From Hygrocybe punicea (taxonomy: Eukaryota; Basidiomycota; Agaricomycetes; Agaricales; Hygrophoraceae), in contig OY744473.1 in the NCBI GenBank assembly GCA_963556145.1, positions 186,001 through 250,000 on the forward strand: DNA of 64,000 bases. The letters run 5' to 3'. The translations under genes were made by a program, and so were the position numbers. Under the pieces are notes generated by a model. It was given only the letters and a program-made list of their open reading frames with translations. It had not been told where the DNA came from and searched no databases. Of this stretch, positions 11,193 through 22,391 are shown piece after piece (the stretch's first letter is position 1; each line of letters begins with the position of its first letter).

Positions 11193-12865
11193 TGTTACGT
11201 TTCCAACTCCGCTTCCAACCCCGATGCCCATTCCGTTACCCACCATGACGATTCTGCACTGCACACCTTCCTTTTTCATTTCTTTTTGTCCTTTGTCTTC
11301 CTTTCAACGTCATTGTTTCTTCATTTGGACATCCTTGTATTTTCTTATTCTTGTTCTCTTTTTGCCCCTTCTTCTAGAACAATCCAGACCGACCATGGAC
11401 ATCTCCCACGTGACCTTGTTGTACCCGAATAGTCTCCTTGCCGACGGACATCATCGCTATTGTCTTTTCCCTCGCCCTGACATATTGTTGACTTCATCCC
11501 ACGACAAACCGATTCACAATGGCTGTACTCCCGACACAGCTCATTACCGTAATTGTTATCGGCAGCATTGCCATCACCTTCCTGATCGGTTTCTACTTTG
11601 TTATGATCTATCTTTGGCATCGGCATCGAAACCCTTCCGCCATTGATACTTCTGACTTCCACCTCAACAATATCTCGACACGTAATTGACAATTGCCATT
11701 CCCGGATATATGGTTTCCGCTTTCGTATTCTGTGCCTACCATTATCCTCCCTGACGATCCGACGACATTCCTCACCTGCATGCATGCCCTGGACAATCCT
11801 CGATCACGGGACATTTCACTGTTCTCTCTAATCCGACCATTGCCGAAGCACATTCTTTTGGACTTCGACCACAGACCATACGACTTCCCAAACAGTGAAC
11901 CAACCCCTATCGCATATTGTTCGCACGACACCACTTCAATGCAGTACCCAACGACTTGTTCCCACAGCTTGTCACTTGTGCCATGACTCGAAACCTGGAC
12001 CCACATTCATTTATCCATTTCCGTCTTTCATCTTGATACCTCCCACACTCGTTTACAATGATACCCTTTCTTGGACGAATACCGACATCAAGTGGACCTT
12101 CTTGTTCCACAAACAGGACAAGACATCACTCCTCGATACGTCATCGACACAGACATCGTCATCCGGTACAGCTTATGCTGTTCACATGTCTGACCTCGAC
12201 TAGCCCACCGTCCTAGTTGGTTTTCCTTCCACACATTCCTTTGTTTTCTTTCATGCAAACCTTGCCACTACATCCACACCACCTCAAGACATTCTCATCA
12301 CCAATCCCACATTGGACGATACCCATCTTCGACCCGACCGTGCAACGCACTTGCCAGACTGCACACTTGCCTGTTACAGCAAGTGTAGACCCCGAATAGG
12401 CAATTCTGCACATCACATGATCTGATGACAAATCATCCGAGTCATCCGGACCCCCTCTATTCCTCAATGACACCCGGGCCTCCAGTTGGATCGCGAGAAC
12501 ATCGACATGAGGACGCCTCATGTACGCCTCATGGTGAACACATGGTAGAGTTGGACATGTTGTAGCTTCATGGTTGTATTTCTATTTACCTCCTCTCAAG
12601 ACCAGTCACTATATATACTGTTCTTGTTGTTGGTTCGGACTTTTTCTTCTTTTCCTTTCCTTACGTTTAGTCTGGTTCTTGGGGCAGACTCATCTTGTTT
12701 TGGGTAACCCCCACGGCTCGCAATGACATTAGACCTTGACCCCCCCTTCTTAGCAGTGTTGTCTTAGCTGTAAGCAACAATGAAAGCTGCTGTTCTCCCC
12801 TCTGGAAGCCGATCCCCTGTTAAGTTGATTGTTGCTGGAGCCCGCTGCAGAAGCGATCCGTAACA
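11193..12865 (+). mobile_element. Solo LTR, copy 1 (1673 bp)
   Basis: The element starts TGTTAC and ends GTAACA, with perfect 5-bp duplication TTCTG (11188-11192 and 12866-12870), as for LTR retrotransposons. A TATA-like ACTATATATACT at about 12608-12619 would place U3 to the left and R/U5 to the right. No gag or pol lies nearby, so this is a solo LTR. A second copy in opposite orientation lies at 38398-40048. It interrupts the ubiquitin-hydrolase-like gene in frame. Confidence 0.85.
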
Positions 12866-13864
12866 TTCTGTCACAGGAGATAAGAGAAATACACTGATAC
12901 AGACATTTAGAGATTGGAAAGGTGAATATTATGTTCCTGCAAAAGTTCATAAAGCTATTCATTGGAATAAGTCTGATTTGTTTATTGTGAATTCAGATGA
13001 AAACAATATTCCATGGAAAATCTTAGGAAAGAAGCAAATTGTTCCAAAGATTGTCACTCCCAAGTCATGTTTCATATCTGAACAAGTTACTTCTCTGGAA
13101 AAGCTTGCTAAACATTCTATAACTAAGAGAAAAATTAGTGGTTCTCATGTTGCTCCACAAAAGAAGTGTCTGAAAATAAGTCATACCAATGTAGATTCTC
13201 CTGAAATCTCAATAAACATTCCTGTTGGTACCTGTTGGAGCAATAACAGCTGTGCCTATGACTCTGTGATATCTGTATTTTATGATATCTGGCAGGGTGA
13301 TAAAATCACATGGTCTAATTCTTTCAGATCTTTAAATCCTCAATTTCTTGGCATCTTAGTAGATGGATTTTCATGCCATTCTAATGGTGAATACTCTTTA
13401 GAAGATGTACGTGATTATTTAAGATGTCACCTACATTGGCATTCACCTGTTAGCTTCCCTTGGGGAGTGATAACTAGTATTAGTGCCTTATTAAGTGCAT
13501 TATTGCACACTGAAATTCCCATTCTTTCGTCATGTATTTCTTGTCCTCAACATCATCCTGTGTCTAGACAGCAAGCAGCATCATGTAACTGCCATATTGA
13601 AGTTGGAAGGATTGACTTTGAATCTATTCAGGATGAGATTGATCTATTTTTAATTTCTCTTGGTTCAAAGTGTACAGTTTGCAATGATTTCCTAATCAGA
13701 AAGTTCAGTTTTGTAAATGCTCCTGAGATACTTACATTTGCTGTGTCTGCCACAACCACCACTGTTAATCATAACTTGACAGTACCAGTTGAAGGGCAAG
13801 CAGAACCATCTCAGTACTGTCTTAGAGGAGTTATCTCTCATGGGGATCTGTATGTTGCACTCTC

Positions 13865-14065
13865 CCACACATTCCTTAGGACTCCTCAAGGAGTCCTCAA
13901 GGAGTCCTCACGACCCAAGGAGTCCTTAAGGACTCCTCAAAAATCAAAGACTCCTCAAGGACTCCTCAAGGAGTTTTCATGGACTATACTCCTGGACTTT
14001 CCCAAGGACTCCCCAAGGACTTCCTTAGGACTTCCTTAGGACTTCCTGAGGACTTCCTTAGGACT
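13865..14065. repeat. AGGACTCCT repeats, left end of element E
   Basis: Dense direct and inverted copies of AGGACTCCT and AAGGAGTCC. The matching array at the right end is 21190-21420. These are probably transposase-binding sites. Confidence 0.8.
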
Positions 14066-14075
14066 CCTCAGATTT

Positions 14076-14428
14076 TAGTGTTCCCACAACTATAGCCGAT
14101 GTTTTTTGAAAAATTGCCTTTTTAGGCTAGTAAAATTAGCTAAAATTATGAAAATATTTGATGAGATGGGCAAAGCCAAAAGCTGAGGGGTCACTTAAGG
14201 GTGCTAAGAATTTGGGGCTCCATCTTCAGAGTTATTCATAAATAGCTGTTGAACTGTAGCTAACAGCTATTTATGAATAACTCTGAAGATGGAACTCTGA
14301 ATTCTTAGCACCCTTAAGTGACCCCTCAGCTTTTGGCTTTGCCCAAATATTTTCATAATTTTAGCTAATTTTACTAGCCTAAAAAGGCAATTTTTCAAAA
14401 AACATCGGCTATAGTTGTGGCAACACTA
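14076..14428. mobile_element. Foldback MITE, near-perfect long palindrome (353 bp)
   Basis: The left and right halves are inverted copies of each other along about 165 bases each, meeting near 14245-14255. The ends are TAGTGTTCCCACAACTATAG and its complement with GG in place of one base pair, which resembles the TAGTGTTGCC ends of families A and G. No matching 8-bp duplication is seen. It would form a very long hairpin in RNA or single-stranded DNA. Confidence 0.8.
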
Positions 14429-15184
14429 TGGACCTCAGTATATAACCTATTCTCAGTAACCATCTTGCAAACCCCCCTGACAACTCCTACTATTTAGAAC
14501 TGGAAAATGTAAATTCATATTCAATACAATACAGCAGTCAACATTTGGCCAAATTTCCATTTGTACAAGCCAATCCTGTCAGTCTTCTCCGTCAATTTCA
14601 ATCTCTGCCTCTTCTTCCTCTTCCTCTTCCTCTTCCTCTTCTTCATCTCCATCCATTCCTCCTTGCTTTCTTTTCTCCTTTTCCTTCTGCTTTTCCATGG
14701 TCTTCTGACTGTGTAAGAAAAGCATAGTATGTAAGAACCAGTTGAAATTGTTAATAGTCATTCTGTGAAGAATTGACTCAAAGCCACCCAACCAAGCATT
14801 TAACTGTTCACATGCCTTGTTTATGTTATGAAAATATCATCACTTACTTGAGTGTTGAAAGCACATTTATAATGCTCCACTCCATTTCCATCCCTCTCCA
14901 CAATAACCAGATTTGGAGCTGAACCATTAAGAGGCGCTGGATTACACCATTTGCGGCATAGGTAGTCTTGAACTCTGTGGTTGATGTAGTGATAAGAGTC
15001 CACTATAAAACGGGAAGTCTGACTCCAAATCTCCCATCTTCCACTGGCCACACAAGTCCACAAAAGCTTGCATGCCTTGTCAATACAGATGTAATCTGGT
15101 CTTGATTCCGTGGTTGGATACACTTTCTCCAAGAAATTCAAGATATTTGTAGGGGACTCAGCTTTGTAAAACTTGTCCCAGGCA

Positions 15185-16953
15185 CATCAGGAAAAACACT
15201 AATGCTCTGAGGCACTCTGAGAGAGTCTCAGAGCTGCTCAGAGTGAGGAAAGCACCAAAGCTGCCAGAGCACTCTGAGTGGCTCTGAGAGCAACCTGCTT
15301 GAGGCTCTCTGCTCTGAGAGCACTTTAGAGCACTTTAGAGCCTCGTTTGAGCAGTACAGAGTGCTCTGAAAGCCTGGTTTTTCTGCTTTTATTTACTCTG
15401 ATTTACTCCGAGTCAAATTCACAATTCATGGAGTTATTATGAAGAGTTGTTGGTCAACTTGCCCATAACAGAAATATTTGAAATATGAAATTATCATTTG
15501 TTTGAATAAATATTTGATCTACAATCAGTATTAACTATCAATGATTAAATCATATTTCATTCTAAAATTATTACTAATTAAGTAACGACAATAAAGCTGG
15601 TTGACTTAAGAAGTACCATTAAGTTAAGTGAGCCAGAGAATACACAAAGCATGTGAGTTATATAGTGTTTGAAGATGTGCACGGACCATTTGTCTGTGTT
15701 TGATAGAAATGCATGCCAAACATTGCCAATGTAGCGGTCAGGTGTCCAAAAAAGGCAATCATTTTATTGCCATAAAATTGACAACTTTTTAGGAAACAGT
15801 TTTCAAAGGGTCAGAGTCCCCAGGTTAGTAATGCCAAATGGAACTGATCCAACCCCAGTTCAAACTGCCAACCACAATCTCTATTTAGCTATGTAGATAC
15901 TAAAATATATATTTTCATGTCTGAAATCACGTATCATGTGATCATTACACGACTTTGAGGTTTCTTCACCAACAACAACAACGCAAGGCCAATGAACGCG
16001 ACATCGTGTCGCGTTCATGGACACACTGTGGTAAGTCTCATCATTTATCTTAACTTTACTATCTGTTACAGGAAACTCAACCGCGACCACATCGCGAGCC
16101 CACGCCAACGCCAATGCAATCCAACACCAACCCAATGCCAACGGATGCGGGCCAGCAGCAGCAGCGCCGGAAATAGCACACCGGCAACAGCAGCAACACC
16201 GGCAACAGCAGCAACGCCGGCAACAGCAGCAACGCCGGCAGCAGCAGCAATGCCAGCAGCAGCCATGGCAGCAACACCACCCACGCTGTGGACAGCTGCA
16301 ACATCACCACCACCACCACCACCAGCGGCGGCAACGGCAATGGCAACGGCCAGCAGCAGCGCCAGCAGCAGCGGCAGCAGCAGCAGCAGCAGCAGCAGTT
16401 GCAGCAGCAATGGCCATGGCAGCAACGGCCATGGCAACGGCAGCAGCACCGGCAGCACCGGCAGCGGCAGCAACGGCGACAGTGGCAACGGCAACAGCAG
16501 CAGCAGCAGCGCTGGACGGCTCCCCCACAGCCCAACTACCTCGCAAAGTGCAGCGCCGTATCAATTGATACATGCCTGCCATTCACGAGGAGAACAGAGC
16601 TATGAGGGGGTGAGCCCACCTCGGTCCTGGGTTCAGACCTGAACCCAGACCGAACGCGGAGAGACGGTTCAATGCCATCTGGGTCTGGGTTTGGCCCTGC
16701 GCCAAACCGGACCCGAAGTGCAGTTCGCGGTTCCGCCAAAAAGGGTCGGAACCGGACCAAATTGAACTTCGGCAACACTAGTACTGTGGGTACAGTGTTC
16801 AGAACGTATTCTCTAACATGTAAACTCTATGGGACTCTATGGGACTCTGAGGTAGTCTGCAGCACTCTCAGACACTCTCAGACACTCCTGTGACACCCTG
16901 GGAAAATGAAACATTCCCAGGATACTGTGAGAGCCAAAGTGTTTTTCCTGATG
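15185..16953. mobile_element. Element D, 1.77 kb, with CTCTGAGAG subterminal repeats
   Basis: The ends are CATCAGGAAAAACACT and its complement (15185-15200 and 16938-16953). Copies of CTCTGAGAG/GCACTCTGAG lie at 15205-15370 and a weaker ACTCTCAGACACTC array at 16830-16885. No clear target duplication is seen. It interrupts the CxC6 transposase and is itself interrupted by family A copy 4. It has no coding sequence. Confidence 0.7.
15931..16780 (-). mobile_element. Family A hAT-like element, copy 4, end-truncated (850 bp)
   Basis: It has the normal terminus GGCAACACTA at 16780, but the other end is lost at about 15931. It keeps the hairpin TGAACGCGACATCGTGTCGC (15993-16012), the intron-like module (16031-16071, GTAAGT...TTACAG), the CAG-rich tract and the nested palindrome (16539-16590). 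No duplication is expected because one end is missing. It lies within element D. Confidence 0.8.
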
Positions 16954-17376
16954 CAATGACCACTCCACATGGGGCACAGATTGTTTCTACACAGTAAAAG
17001 CGAGGTGCCACAATGTAGTTGTTTCATTGTGGTGTAACAGGTGCATCTTCATTGTGAGGCTGAACATCTTGCTGTCCTCCAGGTAGCCAATCAAGCCTCT
17101 CCTCCTCTCTCCTCCTCAGCATTCTATGGATTCCCAACAGAGATTGGTGGCCATGCCTCACAACATGAGAATACCAAACTCCCTGATGTTCTAGACATGC
17201 TTGAGTTCTGTTCTGTTTGGGATTATTGCAATTCTTCACCCGGCATAAATGTCCTTGTGCTTCCTCATGTTGTGCACAGAAAACCCCATTACGTGCATTG
17301 GCCAGTCCTTGAGTGCAGTCTTCATATGCACAGTGCTGAGGGCCCATCACAATTCCATCCAAGACAACCATCTTAA

Positions 17377-18493
17377 TAGTGTTGCCGTAGTTCGGTTCCG
17401 AACCTAGCTGAACCCGGTTCAAACCCCAAACCGAACCCTAAGTTCGGTCTAAGTTCAGCCAAGTGCTGAACCGGACCGCGGGTTCAGTTCCGGGTTTCGA
17501 GGCCTGCCGGATTTCCTGAATGGCTCCAAACCGCGTTCAAACCACGAACGCGGATATTTTTAAGGTATTGATTTCATTTGTTTTTCGTATTTCTTTACTT
17601 ACTATTTCGTGTTAAACGGCATCATGTGACTGGCTGTAACCTTTCACGCAACACAGCAACTTCAACGCGGGTTGAACACAACACAAATTGTGTTGTGTTC
17701 AAAGGTAAGTTTCCATTTTTTTCTTAACTTTACTAATGTTATTTGCGGCAGGCAACTCGACTGCGACCACATCGCAACCACATTGGCACAAGATGGATGC
17801 CAACGCCAACGCAATGCCAACGGACGCGGGGCAGCCGCAACACCACCACCACCACCACCACCACCACCACCACCACCAGCGGCGGCAACGGCAACGGCAA
17901 AGGCAACGGCAACCAGGCAACGACAACGGCAACGGCCAGCAGCAGCAGCAACAGCGGAAGCAGCAGCACCGGCAGCAACGGCAGCAGCAGCAGCAGCAGC
18001 AGCGGCAACAGCAAATGCCATCCAACATCACCACCAGCGGCGGCAACAACAACGGCAACCACAACTATGACGGCCAGCAGCAGCAGCAATGCCGGCAGCA
18101 GCAGCAACAGCAACAGCAGCAACGGCGGCAGCAGCAACGGCAGCAGCAGCAACGGCCATGACAGCAGCAGCAGCAGTGGCAGCAGCAACGGCGACGGCAG
18201 CAGCAGCAGCGCCGGCAGCGGCAGCAACGGCAGCAGTGACAGCGGCGGCAGCAGCAGCGCCGGACGGCTCCCCCGCAGCCCAACTACCTCGCGAAGTGTA
18301 GCGCCGTATCGATTGATATGTGCCTGCCATTCGCGAGGAGAACGGAGCTCATGGGGTGAGCCCACCTCGGTCCGGGGTTCAGACCGTGTCTGAACCCAGA
18401 CCGAACGCAGAGAAACGGTTCAATGCCGAAGTTCAGTTCGCGGTTCCACCAAAAAGGGTCGGAACCGGACCGAACTGAACTTTGGCAACACTA
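17377..18493 (-). mobile_element. Family A hAT-like element, copy 5 (1117 bp)
   Basis: Perfect 8-bp duplication CATCTTAA (17369-17376 and 18494-18501). Intron-like module at 17705-17751 on the plus strand, preceded by a 13+1+13 hairpin of GAACACAACACAA (about 17673-17701). CAG tract and nested palindrome at 18287-18338. Taking it out rejoins the CxC6 gene as EDVVK-MVVLDG. Confidence 0.9.
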
Positions 18494-18654
18494 CATCTTA
18501 ACCACATCCTCATTATCCACCTCCATTACATCTTCTTCATCTCTCCTCATGAGTGCAGCCTCAGCATGTGCTCTTGCCTGTGCTACATCTTCCTGAGCTC
18601 AAGCCACATCATCTGGGTTGTCAGGGAGAGGAACCTCTCTGTTCTCATCAACTT

Positions 18655-19070
18655 CAGACTCTAAAATTTGTATCACTTGTATGCAAAAACCAGTTGAAAT
18701 TATTATTAACAATCATTCTGTTGAGAATTGACTCAAAGCTACACAACTGAGTATTTCACTGCTCATATGCTTTCAGAGTCATACATTGGAGTTGGAGATG
18801 GATCCAAGAAGATCACTTCTTTCAAGTGCTAAAAGCACACTCACAATGCTCCTTAAGTTCCATTTCTTTTTCTTTAAGAGGTGCTAGATTATGCCATTTT
18901 GGCACCAGAGTCTTTAACTTGGGGGTTAATGTAGTGGTAAGAGTCCACTCCACAAAATGTGTATAATGGTTAGGACCATGATCCAACTGGATAGCAAGTT
19001 GAATCCAATTGATCAATAAGTTTGGATCAATAGAGATGTAGTAGGAGTCCACCATCTCCACAATATCCAT
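18655..19070 (-). pseudogene. Second, degenerate copy of the CxC6-KDZ transposase C-terminus
   Basis: The minus strand encodes a decayed version of the 14579-15141 domain. KWHNLAPLK matches KWCNPAPLNG, HCECAFST matches HYKCAFNT, and after the intron a sequence with ACEQ, SFESILNRM and NFNWFLHT appears with stops. It lies immediately upstream of the better copy, suggesting a partial tandem duplication inside element E. Confidence 0.65.
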
Positions 19071-19400
19071 TTTAGTTCACCTAAAATGTACCAAACCCAG
19101 ATGAAGTCCAACTTCAGTTCACCTTCACAGTCCTTCAGTCCTTTTCAAAATTTAGCTAGTCCACATGTACAAGATGAACACAAGATGGACTCTACAAGGA
19201 TGAACTGATGAATCATTTAAAGGCTAGGAGTCAATTGCAATTATATTGGAATGATGCCAAAATTTTCAAACCACCATGTTCACAGGCTATTTTGCTTTTT
19301 TCTCATTCAATTGTGTCTTTGGTTTAGAGGTCATATGGGCATGTTATCTGTTTTATAATAGTTTCATATATTTGCTGCTCATTCTACTAGTACAATTCAG

Positions 19401-19800
19401 GTACAGTATTCAATGGCTCCTTTGAACACAAAAAATTAACCTAAAATGCCACAAGTAGCCAATTATCTTGAACCAAATCTGAGCAGACCAGAAGTTGCTC
19501 ATATATTTAAAGACATCTCAGACCAATTTTCGAAGAAATCTGTTAGTATTTGAATGTTTTATGATCAAAACATTAGTGTTCAAGGAGTGATCAGATTTCT
19601 CTCTGCTTTGTGAATATTCAGTTTCTAATTTTATTGGTGGTTCTGAATAAAAATCAATATCCACATAGGTTCGGATGATGCACTGAAGGAATTAGAACAC
19701 TTTTTAGCAGTAGAAATCAGTACAGAATCAATTCTATTAGGGTGTTCAAAGGACTGGTAGTGTTCAAAGGAGAGCATGTAAAGTCCTGAACAGGATTGAA
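19401..19800. mobile_element. Diverged relative of the CAGTAATCAATGG MITE
   Basis: It begins TACAGTATTCAATGGCTCC, close to the 4603 MITE terminus. Inside, GATCAAAACATTAGTGTTC and CAAGGAGTGATCAGATTT resemble the complement of the 4790-4830 segment. The right end is unclear. Confidence 0.4.
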
Positions 19801-19929
19801 GGTCAGTTCTTACCTTTTCACTCCACAGACACAGTTGCCATATAATAGCTGATTTGTTTTAAATATTAATGACTTTAAATCAAAGAATTCTTAATATTTC
19901 ACAAATTAATTGAACAATTAAAACTAATA

Positions 19930-20184
19930 CAGGAGTAGAAAAATTAGAGGGGGAATAGGGAGGAAGAATGGGCAAAGGAGAGAAGGAGGAAAAGGAGAGA
20001 AAAGGAGAGGGGAAGGAGGAAGAGGGGAAGGGAGAGGGGAAGGGAGACAGAAGGGGGAAGGGAGAGGGAAAGGAAGGGGGAAGGGGAAAGGATAGAGGGG
20101 GACCGCCGCCTGTTGCTGCCGTTGTCGTGCCGCTGCTGCCGTTGTCGCCGCTGCTGCTGCTGCCGCCGTCGCCCGTGCGTTGCT

Positions 20185-20215
<31 letters not shown>

Positions 20216-20937
20216 CTGGGCTGCTGCCGTTGTCTGTTGCTGCTGCCGCCGTCGCCATTGCAGCTGTTGCGGCCGCATTGTTGCTGCTGCTGCTGTTGCC
20301 GCGGTGGTCGCTGCTGCTGTTGCGCTGGGTGTTGCCGTTGGGTCCGGCCTCCTTCCCCTTTCCCGTCGTTCCCGTCTCCCCGTTTGTTCGCATCGCGGTG
20401 GTCTGGGGGTCGTTGCTGGCCATTGGCTGTCCCTCGCCGTGGGCGCGGGCGTCGTGGGTAATAGTCAGTAACACAATATAAAATGAAAACATCAATAAAA
20501 AACATACCGATGCGGGGGTGGGCACATTACCACCCCCGCCGTGGCCGCCTGCATTCGTCCGCGTGAAGTTGCTGTTGCTGGTTCCGGTTCCCGCTCCCGT
20601 TCCCGTTCCCGTTCCCGTTCCCGTTGCGTTCCCGTTCTCGTGGACGTCGTAGGTAATGGTCAGTAACAAGAATATAAAAATTCAAAAATTCAAAAAACAT
20701 ACTGATGAGGGGTAGGCACATCACCACCCCCTCCGTGCCCGTTCCCCCGTTCTCGTTCCCGGTTGCGTTCCCGTCCGCGTTCTCGTTCTCGTTCTCGTTC
20801 CCGTGGGCGTGAGCGTGGACCTCGTAGGAAATAGTCAGTAACAGAATATAAAAATTAAAAAATTAAAAAAACATACTGAGGCGGGGGTGGGCACAACCAC
20901 CCCCTCCGTGGCCGCCTGCGTTCGTCCGCGTCGTGAA

Positions 20938-20976
<39 letters not shown>

Positions 20977-21080
20977 TGGTGTGGGGCGTTGGGTGGTGAG
21001 ACGCGAGGTTGTTGATTGTCATGTGACCTCGTTTGTTGACGTGTTTCCACAAATGGTCCGTGCACCAAATAAAGGTATAT
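19930..21080 (-). repeat. GA-rich, CAG-rich and intron-like tandem repeat tract
   Basis: From left to right there is a GGGAAGGAG purine tract (19960-20100), a GCTGCTG tract (20100-20345), then three related units of roughly 190 bp starting near 20455, 20645 and 20825. Each unit on the minus strand contains CGTATG-type donor-like GTATGTTTTTT, an A/T-rich stretch and TTACTGAC, which resemble fungal intron donor and branch point. Between units are CCCGTT or GTTGCT simple repeats. Long open frames here reflect composition, not genes. Confidence 0.6.
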
Positions 21081-21189
21081 AAACCCGCCACAATCCGCTA
21101 TCTAATTTGGGGCATACCGCCTCATTAAATAATAGTAGTTAGTACTAACAATAATAATAATTAATAAATATGTAATGAGAACTTTGGGG

Positions 21190-21420
21190 AATGCTACTTG
21201 GGGAGGAATCCTCCTTAGGACTCCTTCAGGACTCCTTGAGGAGGAACACTCCTCAGGACTCCTTGAGGACTCCTTAGCCACTCCTTGGTCAGGAGTCCTT
21301 AGGAGGGCCAAGGAGTCCTTAAGGAAAAAGTTTCTATGGTGAGGAAATCAAGGCCTCCTTGAGGACTCCTTGCAATTTAGCAGAGGAGTCCTTGAGGAGT
21401 CCTTAAGGACTACTAAGGAA
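21190..21420. repeat. AGGACTCCT repeats, right end of element E
   Basis: Direct and inverted AGGACTCCT/AAGGAGTCC copies mirror the array at 13865-14065. Confidence 0.8.
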
Positions 21421-21819
21421 TGCGTGGTAGAGTGTGATGTCCTCATGGGGATGTTCACTTCACTTCTCGTATTATCAGTCCAGCAGGTCATGTGTGGTTT
21501 CATGATGGAATTGTCACTGGAAGAACTACAGAATATGAAGGAATGCTAGAGGATGTTGTTCTAACTGTCTGTAGATCCAAACAGCCATGTGTTTTAATAT
21601 ATGTTCTTATGTGAGACACAAGACATTCTTCATTGTACAGTTGAGCATACCAACAAGAAACCCATTCAAAAGTATTTGTACTTTAAACTTATGCAGACAT
21701 CATTATATTTTATCAATTTGTAAAAAGAAAGGACTCAGACATGCCGTGCACAGCAATGGCCCTCTAGCACAAGTAAAATACCTGGGGGTTACCCATGCCT
21801 TTCACTATGACCAAGTGTC

Positions 21820-22278
21820 ATGGTGAGGGGGTGCATTGCATACAACAAGAGAGGCCCACTGGTCTTTCTGCCAAAGGATCAACAAACTGGTGTTGACTAT
21901 ATGGACCTGATCTTCACAGGACCATTGTGGGATTTGTATTTGGAAGTTTTTGAGGAGCAGGGCACTGCAAAAGTGATGAAGGATGGAGCTCTGGTTCATC
22001 GGTCACACACTGCCAAAGAATTCTGGATTTCACAATCAATCAAGATGATCTTCCATCCAGCACAATCCCCTGACTTGAACCCAATCGAGCATCTTTGGAA
22101 ACAACTAAAAGTTGGGATCAACAAGAGGCCAAAAATTCCTCAGATTGCTGAAAAGTTGCAGGAGGCTTTGTTAGAAGAGTGGGAAAAGATTGATATAGAT
22201 TTTATTAACCATCTTATAAAAAGCATGCCAAACTTGTGTTATGGCTTTGCTACAGGCAAAAGGAGGGAGTGGAAGTAA
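21820..22278 (+). pseudogene. Tc1-type transposase C-terminal fragment
   Basis: It encodes GCIAYNKRGPLVFL, then a decayed second-Asp block (KVMKDGALVHRS instead of a W.QDNAP.H type motif), and a good FHPAQSPDLNPIEHLWKQLK third block with the Glu. The N-terminal DNA-binding part is not visible upstream. It follows directly after the 3' end of the ubiquitin-hydrolase-like gene and ends with a natural stop. It belongs to a different Tc1 subfamily from the two at 1-8416. Confidence 0.75.
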
Positions 22279-22391
22279 AGTAATTTTCTATTGTGTAGAG
22301 AAGGTTTCTGTATCAGTGCAGGTATCACTGTTCTCACATGGACAAAACTTTGTAGTCATCTGTACAATCATTACACTAGGCTTGTTCATCT

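Larger units (their letters stand above)
14579..18650 (-). pseudogene. KDZ-type transposase of the CxC6 class, interrupted
   Basis: Read right to left. An acidic segment (about 18494-18650, with one stop) joins across family A copy 5 to VVLDGIVMGPQHCAYEDC, followed by a cysteine cluster (C..C...C..H, 17150-17377) matching the CxC6-like cluster of KDZ transposases. After element D come a domain with FIVDSYHYINHR and YLCRKWCNPAPLNG (14821-15141), a short intron (about 14822-14858) and a final exon with ACEQLNAWLGGFESIL. The last exon ends in an acidic (Glu)n tail encoded by a CTCTTC repeat. The role would be transposition of element E. It is broken by two insertions and at least one stop. Confidence 0.7.
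13848..21441. mobile_element. Element E, 7.6 kb, with AGGACTCCT subterminal repeats
   Basis: An 11-bp direct repeat CTCATGGGGAT (13837-13847 and 21442-21452) flanks the insertion, although the true target duplication may be a shorter part of it. The ends share CACTCT.CCAC.CATTCCTTAG in inverted orientation. Many copies of AGGACTCCT/AAGGAGTCC fill about 13870-14060 and 21190-21420. The interior holds a CxC6-KDZ-type transposase on the minus strand, a second partial copy of it, a foldback MITE, element D and family A copies 4 and 5. It is probably a KDZ-class DNA transposon in decay. Confidence 0.75.
11030..21615 (+). pseudogene. Mobile-element protein with ubiquitin-hydrolase-like C-terminus, split by two insertions
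   Basis: Segments lie at 11030-11192, 12871-13847 and 21453-21615. The first encodes VILQGFDARKITGGASG and LRYEGKLPNS. Removing the solo LTR and one TTCTG copy continues directly as VTGDKRNTLIQTFRDWKG. The second segment has the Cys motif TCWSNNSCAYDSVISVFYD. The third, after element E, continues HGD-VHFTSRIISPAGHVWF, with a His in the usual active-site context. The Cys and His motifs suggest a UCH/USP-like cysteine peptidase fold. This family recurs in agaricomycete transposons, perhaps Helitron-like, but that assignment is inference. The N-terminus is not visible and no helicase lies nearby. It is inactive through the insertions. Confidence 0.6.

Noticed and set aside
11345..12006. Open frames inside solo LTR 1, repeated in copy 2
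   Set aside because: The frames are shared because the LTRs are copies. They have no domain, and LTRs do not normally encode proteins.
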